From Candidatus Saccharibacteria bacterium CG2_30_41_52 (GTDB taxonomy: Bacteria; Patescibacteriota; Saccharimonadia; Saccharimonadales; Saccharimonadaceae), in NCBI GenBank assembly GCA_001873625.1, contig MNZN01000001.1:62001-126000 (forward strand): a DNA stretch of 64,000 nt, read 5' to 3'. A program made the position numbers and the translations under genes. The notes under the pieces are model-generated. The model was given only the letters and a program-made list of their open reading frames with translations. It was not told the DNA's origin and ran no database searches. Of this stretch, positions 57,660 to 64,000 are shown piece by piece. Positions within the stretch are counted from its first letter, which is position 1, and each line of letters opens with the position of its first letter.

Positions 57660-57744
57660 TGGTGCTGAGAGAAGGACTCGAACCTTCGGAGCCGAAAGGC
57701 GGGAGATTTACAGTCTCCTGTGATTGCCACTACACGATCTCAGC
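57660..57744 (-). tRNA. tRNA-Tyr(GTA)
   Basis: GCTGAGA..GGAGA CTGTAAA TCTCC..GGTTCGAGTCC..TCTCAGCA-CCA. Confidence 0.94.
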
Positions 57745-57749
57745 GAACT

Positions 57750-57824
57750 TGGAGCCGACTTTCGGGATTGAACCGAAGACCTGATGCTTACAAAGCAACT
57801 GCTCTACCACTGAGCTAAGTCGGC
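57750..57824 (-). tRNA. tRNA-Thr(TGT)
   Basis: GCCGACT..TTTGTAA anticodon loop..GGTTCAATCC..AGTCGGCT-CCA. Confidence 0.92.
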
Positions 57825-57975
57825 GCTTACTCTATTTTAACATATTTTTCTCTACGCCAAAAACTTCCATTGTCTTTAATTACAATATTAGCAATTTATC
57901 ACATACTTATCATGCTATGAATAATGCCTCTTGAGTATTTGGTATTAAGGATAAATTTGCTACAATAGTCTCTAT

Positions 57976-58051
57976 GCCGCGATAGCTCAGTTGGTAGAGC
58001 GCATCCATGGTAAGGATGAGGTCTCGGGTTCAACTCCCGATCGTGGCTCCA
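57976..58051 (+). tRNA. tRNA-Thr(GGT)
   Basis: GCCGCGA..CATCC ATGGTAA GGATG..GGTTCAACTCC..TCGTGGCT-CCA. Confidence 0.93.
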
Positions 58052-58100
58052 TATTGCATCTAACTACCCCAGTGGTAGTTATTTTTGTTATAATGGACAT

Positions 58101-58595
58101 ATGGCAACATTTAGTTTTGACACAATATCCGAATATAACAAAGCAGAAATGAATAACGTACTAGCGATGACTGAAAAAGAAATTAGCAATCGCTATGATT
58201 TTAAAGGCACACCAGCCGAAATTGATTGGATGGAAGATAAAGGTGGATTCAAGATAATTGGCGCCAACGAATGGCAAATCGACAGTATTATCGACATTGT
58301 CCGCAAAAAACTAGCATCTCGCGAACAAAGTAGCAAAGTCATCGACCTTAGCAAAGAAGTTGTGATCAGCAACCTAAAAGCAACCAAGCAAGTTCCGTTT
58401 ATCGCCGGCCTTGATCAAGACAAAGCTAAACAAATTACTAAACTATTACGTGAACAATTACCAAACGTAAAAGCTCAAATTCAAGGTGAAACCGTACGCG
58501 TAGTCAGTAGCAGCAAAGACGAATTGCAAACAGCTATGCAACTAATCAAAAACGCTGATTTTGAATTTCCAATTGGTTTCAACAATTACAGGTAA
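58101..58595 (+). CDS. YajQ-family nucleotide-binding protein
   Basis: MATFSFDTISEYNKAEMNNVLAMTEKEISNRYDFKG. Confidence 0.93.
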   Translation: MATFSFDTISEYNKAEMNNVLAMTEKEISNRYDFKGTPAEIDWMEDKGGFKIIGANEWQIDSIIDIVRKKLASREQSSKVIDLSKEVVISNLKATKQVPFIAGLDQDKAKQITKLLREQLPNVKAQIQGETVRVVSSSKDELQTAMQLIKNADFEFPIGFNNYR

Positions 58596-58682
58596 GCGAC
58601 TTGCGGTAACAATCTGTTTTTGGTATAATCTACCTCAATAGTCTATACAAATCCGCCGGACAGCGGAATAAGGAAGTTTTAA

Positions 58683-58889
58683 ATGGCAAAAAAGAATACG
58701 AAGCGTAAATTAATTGGTATGATTAGCAGTATTAGCGGCCACCGCAGCTATTACACTACTAAAAATACCCAAAACACTACTGATAAACTAGTTCTTAATA
58801 AATACGACCCAATTGCACGTAAACACGCAACTTACACTGAAACCAAGGGTAACCTAGGCCGCAACGAAGTTAAAGAACGCAAGGGATAG
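58683..58889 (+). CDS. rpmG: 50S ribosomal protein L33 (cysteine-free)
   Basis: GHRSYYTTKNTQNTTDKLVLNKYDPIARKHATYTETK. Confidence 0.88.
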   Translation: MAKKNTKRKLIGMISSISGHRSYYTTKNTQNTTDKLVLNKYDPIARKHATYTETKGNLGRNEVKERKG

Positions 58890-58941
58890 TTAGTACATGA
58901 TAGATTGTAAGTGTTAGAAATCACCTAACACAATCCAATCC

Positions 58942-58978
58942 AATAAAAACTCCGGATTATTCTGGAGTTTTTATTTTG
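58942..58978 (+). terminator. Terminator after rpmG
   Basis: AATAAAAACTCCGGATTATTCTGGAGTTTTTATTTT. Confidence 0.85.
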
Positions 58979-59011
58979 TAATTCATTCTACTATCTACTA
59001 CCTACAAACTA

Positions 59012-60973
59012 CTAACCCTGTACTATCATGTCCAACAAAGTGGCAACATACTCAGCATGCGTCCATGTGAGTGGAGCAGGGGATACGACTTGATTTGTGA
59101 CTGGGTCTAACTGTTCGCCCATAACACCAGTACTGAGGGCGTGGCTTTTAGCCCAATCTAATATTTGTAAAGCTTTTTCTTCCTTACCTGAATCGATATA
59201 ATATTGCGCTAACCAAAATGATACGATAAACCATTGATTGCCAGTTATTCCAGGGCTAACTCTACGATAATCATCATTTTCATAGCGAGGTAAACCTAGT
59301 TGGCCATCATTAATACCGAACATCTGTTCAATCGTTGCGATTGAAGATAATATTTCGGGGCTGTTATGATCAAATAATCCGAATATATAAGCACCAAATA
59401 CGCTTGAGCAATCGACAACATCATCAGGCACAATTAGGCTTTTTTTGATATTTACGCCGCGGTAAAAGACCTTCTTTTCTTCGTTATATAACAATTTATG
59501 AGCTGCAGTTTGAATGTCTGTTGCAGCCAAGCGCCATTTAACGGCGTTATTATGATCATTAGCAGCAGTCGCCAAATCAGATGCCGCCATAAGGGCTGCA
59601 AATGTGACAGCAGTTGTATATGTGCTTGTCAAAAAAGTCTGTTCCCATAGATCGTAACTAGACTTTGGTAGCTTAGTTAATTCATCGACATAATTCGTCA
59701 TAAAATCAGCCATAGGTTTAATCATGTCTTTATAAAACTCGGTCAATAAACTAGTATCTGGATGTATCTTGTAATATTGAGCAAACATAAACAGTGGCAG
59801 TGCAGTTTCATCTTCCTGTATTGGTGGTGCGACAATGTCATCATGAACATACGAATGCCAACTACTACCTAGCGCACCATCAGCGCGATATTTGTGCATC
59901 ATGTATCCATCAGCATGCAGTCCGCGCAAAGTAAATTGAAAGAACTGATAGGCTTCCTTTTTGTATCCCATTCGGATCAACGGCCATATAGCATAGGCAC
60001 CATCCCTAGGCCAACAATAGGCATAGGCGTCGCGCGAATAATTCAACATCGACGTATCTGTACTGGCGATAATTGCACCGTTGTCATCGATTTGAGATTT
60101 AATTATCATCACGCTTTGGATAAACGTCATACGATGTTTTTTAGGTAATTTATCTACCACAGAATATGCTGGTTCTAACCATTTATTCCACCAGTTAGCT
60201 GTCTGTTTCAAATACGACAAAGCACCGTCTTTTTGTATCTGTTTATGAATATTTAATGCGGTTTCGATAGTTTTACCAACAGCTATCCAGTAATGAACGC
60301 GCTGCGAGCTGTGTGCACCAATATTAACTGTGAACCTGATAGTAGAGTCGACTCGGCCGTGTTCAACGTTATTCATACCTAGCTGCCCATCTTCGGCATC
60401 ACGGAAAGTACCTTCTTTGCCCTCGATACCAAATAATCCAACAGTGTGTTGATCGAATGATTTTCCGTTACATTCGCCTGATACTACAAACGCTCGATGT
60501 CCGCGATAATGTAATATCGCATGACTGTCAGGAATATATTGTGCTGTATCGGTATTACTGCGAGAATCGCCAATTGCAAACGGCTGATGCATAAATAAAC
60601 GAATTTCACGGTCTTGGTCTCGCAAATTAACTATATGTATATTACGAATAAATATATTTACGTCAGCGCCAACATAATCATCAAACTCTAAAAGAATACC
60701 CAATCGGTCATTTTTAGCAATTGTATGGCCAATTAATGCGCTATGCGGATAATGGAACGAAAATGACCATTCACTAAACCCATTACTGTCGTTTGGATTA
60801 TCAGTCCAGCTAAGCTCGTTATCGACCCAAACACCGACACGATGTCTTAGACTGGCTCCTGCGCAGTGGTTCTCGAATCCAACATATGGGAAGTAGAAAT
60901 CATGTACTGTCCCAAAGTTATTCAATCCAACGTGCAGCTGGCCATTACTAAGTACTATTGGTCGTTTAGCCAT
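59012..60973 (-). CDS. Glycoside hydrolase family 15-like (glucoamylase/trehalase-type)
   Basis: NYSRDAYAYCWPRDGAYAIWPLIRMG, C-terminal PLTWTHAEYVATLLDM. Confidence 0.9.
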   Translation of the reverse strand: MAKRPIVLSNGQLHVGLNNFGTVHDFYFPYVGFENHCAGASLRHRVGVWVDNELSWTDNPNDSNGFSEWSFSFHYPHSALIGHTIAKNDRLGILLEFDDYVGADVNIFIRNIHIVNLRDQDREIRLFMHQPFAIGDSRSNTDTAQYIPDSHAILHYRGHRAFVVSGECNGKSFDQHTVGLFGIEGKEGTFRDAEDGQLGMNNVEHGRVDSTIRFTVNIGAHSSQRVHYWIAVGKTIETALNIHKQIQKDGALSYLKQTANWWNKWLEPAYSVVDKLPKKHRMTFIQSVMIIKSQIDDNGAIIASTDTSMLNYSRDAYAYCWPRDGAYAIWPLIRMGYKKEAYQFFQFTLRGLHADGYMMHKYRADGALGSSWHSYVHDDIVAPPIQEDETALPLFMFAQYYKIHPDTSLLTEFYKDMIKPMADFMTNYVDELTKLPKSSYDLWEQTFLTSTYTTAVTFAALMAASDLATAANDHNNAVKWRLAATDIQTAAHKLLYNEEKKVFYRGVNIKKSLIVPDDVVDCSSVFGAYIFGLFDHNSPEILSSIATIEQMFGINDGQLGLPRYENDDYRRVSPGITGNQWFIVSFWLAQYYIDSGKEEKALQILDWAKSHALSTGVMGEQLDPVTNQVVSPAPLTWTHAEYVATLLDMIVQG

Positions 60974-62198
60974 TCATGCCTCCTGTATGGTGGTCATTAT
61001 GCAAACGCCAGCGCAGATCGCGAACAGCGTTGATATAGTACAAAAAGGCATCGTAAGGTGATTTGTATGGGCTAAAGTAGGCGTGAACGTCGCCATCGCT
61101 AAACCATTTGGTACACATGTAATATACGTGGTCAGACGTCTGTAGTTTGCGCCAATCACTGATTAGGTCGACATCGCCGGTCATTATGACGTCGTTTTCC
61201 ATTGAATAGATATATTTCAATGCCTCTTGTTGCATAGTATTACCCATCCAGGCTGTCAAATCGCGTTCAGTATCAGCCCATGTGACAGTATTTGGCATAC
61301 TAATCTCGCCAACGGGTTCAAACTCGGCGATTGCTTCGGACACTGTATAGAATGTGTTAATTGGGTTCTGCAACCATTTGCCGATAAAGGCTTCAAAAAA
61401 GTCAAAAATTCCAGTATCTTTCCATTGATGTTCGCCAAAGGTTTCATAATCCATGAACAAGTTAATAAGCGGCTGATTATCAATTGATGCGTTAGCCCAA
61501 TCGTTATAGGTGTCAGCCGAGAGTGGCCATGCAGACCAGTTTTGGTTGCTAAAACGAAAGGCGATGTCATCACTGAGGCGATAGTTTTTAAGTAGTAATG
61601 AAATGTTTTTTGTACCAGTTGGTCGATAAACATAGTTAGGAGAGCGCCATTCCAAAATCGGGTCCCAGCCTTCAGCCAAAATACCTTTGAACCCATAATC
61701 ATCAGCCCATTTTGCCAATGAATCGTTGTATGCTAATTCGGTATTACGGAAGACTGATGTTTCAACACCAAATAACTGGCGGACTTTGGCCTTGTGAGCT
61801 TCGACCTGGCGTACAAACTCAGTTCGGCTATAGAAAAAGGCAAGTGAGTGATAATACGTTTCAGCAACGATTTCAACGCGACCAGTTGCAACTAATCTCT
61901 GGAAGCTGGCAATTACATCTGGCGCCCACATTTCAGCTTGCTCCATGAATGTACCAGTAATACTCATTGATACTTTAAATTCATGATGAATCGCAAGTAA
62001 TTTTTCCAACACAGCATTCATCGGACGATATGATTTTTCGGCAACTTTTTTAAAGACCTGCTCGTTATTGCGTTCAGTATTATAATCAGGCTCATTAAAA
62101 TAATCATGTTTAGTAGCCGTATCAAATACGCTGTACTGACGCACGCGGAATGGTTGGTGTACGTGCAGATAAAGTACTATACCGCGTTTGCTAGTCAT
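60966..62198 (-). CDS. Glycoside hydrolase family 57 (alpha-amylase-type)
   Basis: LYLHVHQPFRVRQYS, NTELAYND, MDYETFGEHQW. Confidence 0.9.
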   Translation of the reverse strand: MTSKRGIVLYLHVHQPFRVRQYSVFDTATKHDYFNEPDYNTERNNEQVFKKVAEKSYRPMNAVLEKLLAIHHEFKVSMSITGTFMEQAEMWAPDVIASFQRLVATGRVEIVAETYYHSLAFFYSRTEFVRQVEAHKAKVRQLFGVETSVFRNTELAYNDSLAKWADDYGFKGILAEGWDPILEWRSPNYVYRPTGTKNISLLLKNYRLSDDIAFRFSNQNWSAWPLSADTYNDWANASIDNQPLINLFMDYETFGEHQWKDTGIFDFFEAFIGKWLQNPINTFYTVSEAIAEFEPVGEISMPNTVTWADTERDLTAWMGNTMQQEALKYIYSMENDVIMTGDVDLISDWRKLQTSDHVYYMCTKWFSDGDVHAYFSPYKSPYDAFLYYINAVRDLRWRLHNDHHTGGMNG

Positions 62199-62199
62199 A

Positions 62200-63417
62200 T
62201 TATGAATTTCCCTTTAGTTTTTCGTATACTTTTAAACATTTGTCTGCGACGTCGTCCCATGATATTTTGTCGTATTCCATTTTGACGTTATCTTGGAGTG
62301 ATTTTTTCAAACTTTCGGACGTTGCAATTGCGATTAAATGATCGGCTAGCATATCTTCATCCCAGAAATCATAGCGGAAAATATTGTTCAAAACCTCACC
62401 AACACCTGATTGTTTAGAGATGATAAGTGCATTGCCGTGATGTGCAGCCTCTAGTGCCGTCAAGCCGAATGGTTCTGATACTGAACTCATAACGAATACG
62501 TCACCGACACTGTATGCATCACGCCACTGTTTACCGCGCACAAAACCAGTAAAAAATAGTTTGTCGGATATTCCCAGTTCAGATCCTAATTTAATCAACT
62601 CTTCACGCTGTTCACCGTCACCAGCCAACAAAAAGACTAATTTATCATATTTTTGGCAAGCTTTGGCAGCTGCGCGTACAAAGTTAGCCAAGCCTTTTTG
62701 AATTGTAAATCGAGTGACTGTGACGATTATTGTATAACCTTCGCTTTTCAAAGCCTCCAAATATTTGTATGTCCTGAAATCGTATTCGTAGCCGTCGTCA
62801 AAACTCAACACGTCGATTGCGTTATGAACTACTTCAATCTTGTCCTCGGGAATACCATATTTTTGCATGATAATTCCTTTGGTAATGCCACTAACTGCCA
62901 AGATTCGATCAGCCATCATTAACCCCTGGTATTCGATTTCGTGAATCAGGGGATTACCAGCGTTGCTACCAGACCTGTCAAATTCGGTAGCGTGAACGTG
63001 GACGATAAGTGGGGCGCCTGTAATTTCTTTGGCGCGCATGCCGGCTTCCATAGTCAACCAGTCGTGGGCATGAATCACATCTGGTTTATTAGTAATGCAA
63101 AGTCTTTCAACGTATTGGACATAGCGTTTTTGAACGCCGCGCATGTCTTTGAGGTCATTAATATCGGCTTTGGATAATTGTTTTTCGATAACTTTTTTGC
63201 TGTCATATGCGCCTAAACCGTATCTTTCCAGTGGGGAAAGGCCAGTTGCAGCGTGAATTGTCATAAAATCTATACCAGGATGAACAGCGTCATAGGGGAC
63301 GACAAAATCAATAGTCGCACCTTTTAATGCAAGAGCTTTTGACATGTGGTAACAAGCGACCCCTAAACCACCGCTGTTATGCGGAGGAAGTTCCCACCCT
63401 AGCATTAATATATTCAT
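62200..63417 (-). CDS. GT4/GT5-like glycosyltransferase (glycogen synthase-type)
   Basis: MLGWELPPHNSGGLGVACYHMSKAL, HAHDWLTMEAG, SEPFGLTALEAAHHGNALIISKQSGVGE. Confidence 0.9.
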   Translation of the reverse strand: MNILMLGWELPPHNSGGLGVACYHMSKALALKGATIDFVVPYDAVHPGIDFMTIHAATGLSPLERYGLGAYDSKKVIEKQLSKADINDLKDMRGVQKRYVQYVERLCITNKPDVIHAHDWLTMEAGMRAKEITGAPLIVHVHATEFDRSGSNAGNPLIHEIEYQGLMMADRILAVSGITKGIIMQKYGIPEDKIEVVHNAIDVLSFDDGYEYDFRTYKYLEALKSEGYTIIVTVTRFTIQKGLANFVRAAAKACQKYDKLVFLLAGDGEQREELIKLGSELGISDKLFFTGFVRGKQWRDAYSVGDVFVMSSVSEPFGLTALEAAHHGNALIISKQSGVGEVLNNIFRYDFWDEDMLADHLIAIATSESLKKSLQDNVKMEYDKISWDDVADKCLKVYEKLKGNS

Positions 63418-63615
63418 GTGCCTTTACAAGCAGCCAAGTTTGACTAACTACCACTCCTATTTAGTTTTAACAGGCGTTCTTGCCATAATTATAGGACGAC
63501 GCTAATGCTTTTGCAACACTATAAATTCATTAAATAATCTGTTATTATATTTTACGTAGTTATCCACAAAACATATTGTCAATAATTTGATATTATAATT
63601 TATGCAACTACATTT

Positions 63616-63690
63616 AGGGGTATAGTACAACGGTTAGTATATGGGTTTCCAAAACCTAGGATCATGGTTCGATTCCGTGTACCCCTGCCA
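63616..63690 (+). tRNA. tRNA-Trp(CCA)
   Basis: AGGGGTA..TGGGT TTCCAAA ACCTA..CATGG TTCGATT CCGTG..TACCCCTG-CCA. Confidence 0.9.
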
Positions 63691-64000
63691 AATAGGACAA
63701 AGAAGGGAAATTTGATAGTTTTCCACATTATGACCTCTGTAAATGAGGTCTTTTTTGTTGGTTCGGTTAAACATATTTTCCTCCATTAATTTTTGCTTAC
63801 TTTCTTCGACTTTTTTAGCTATCATATCAACAAATTTGGTATATTTAACAGATAAGGAATTGTCTTTTAATGTGACCGATTCAAGCAGTTCGGTTAAAAT
63901 CACACGTTTTGCATCATTGGCTAGATTTTCGTTTAAATACTCGTCTTTAGCCTGCTGGGTAAGTCTGACTAAATTAACGGTCTGCTTATGTTGTTCTAGG
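63634..64000 (-). CDS. C-terminal part of a probable large serine recombinase/integrase (continues beyond window)
   Basis: Minus frame open to window end: KDEYLNENLANDAKRVILTELLESVTLKDNSLSVKYTKFVDMIAKK; pattern resembles serine recombinase C-termini. Confidence 0.5.
   Translation of the reverse strand, partial: LEQHKQTVNLVRLTQQAKDEYLNENLANDAKRVILTELLESVTLKDNSLSVKYTKFVDMIAKKVEESKQKLMEENMFNRTNKKDLIYRGHNVENYQISLLCPIWQGYTESNHDPRFWKPIY

Overview
The window looks like a chromosomal segment of a reduced-genome bacterium, probably CPR/Patescibacteria and possibly Saccharibacteria. That lineage call is inferred from gene order, small accessory proteins, no L30 gene between S5 and L15, and cysteine-free S14/L33/L36; it was not tested by phylogeny. 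The conserved backbone is tyrS(partial)-HAD-recG-rsmD, a TPR membrane protein, an FAD oxidase, a SpoU methyltransferase, hisS-tig-clpP, rpoB-rpoC, rpsL-rpsG-(LssY-like)-fusA-tuf, rpsJ, a long rplC-to-rpsI ribosomal protein/secY/rpoA cluster, trpS, an rluD-like gene, holB-like, yajQ, rpmG, and a minus-strand GT/GH57/GH15 glucan cluster. Six tRNA genes were read by eye: Leu-TAG, Leu-CAG, Tyr, two Thr and Trp. The most striking region is about 11.03-18.55 kb. It holds nine consecutive same-strand units, each with one or two small, mostly unrecognised ORFs bracketed by a roughly 30-nt inverted repeat (5' arm ..AACAAATCAGATCATTACAGTGCATGTCTG.., 3' arm GACGTGCACATTGTAATGATCTGATTTGT). The arms diverge between units but stay complementary within a unit, with G.U-type differences on the coding strand and a conserved small bulge. 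This points to a long-range RNA stem closing each mRNA. A second unusual region surrounds the tRNA-Leu genes (7.3-10.15 kb). It has three copies of a roughly 104-nt structured repeat with compensatory stems, tRNA fragments, and tRNA 3' ends mirrored across their terminators. A related structured module lies next to tRNA-Tyr. All calls are from reading the sequence; no database search or folding program was run.
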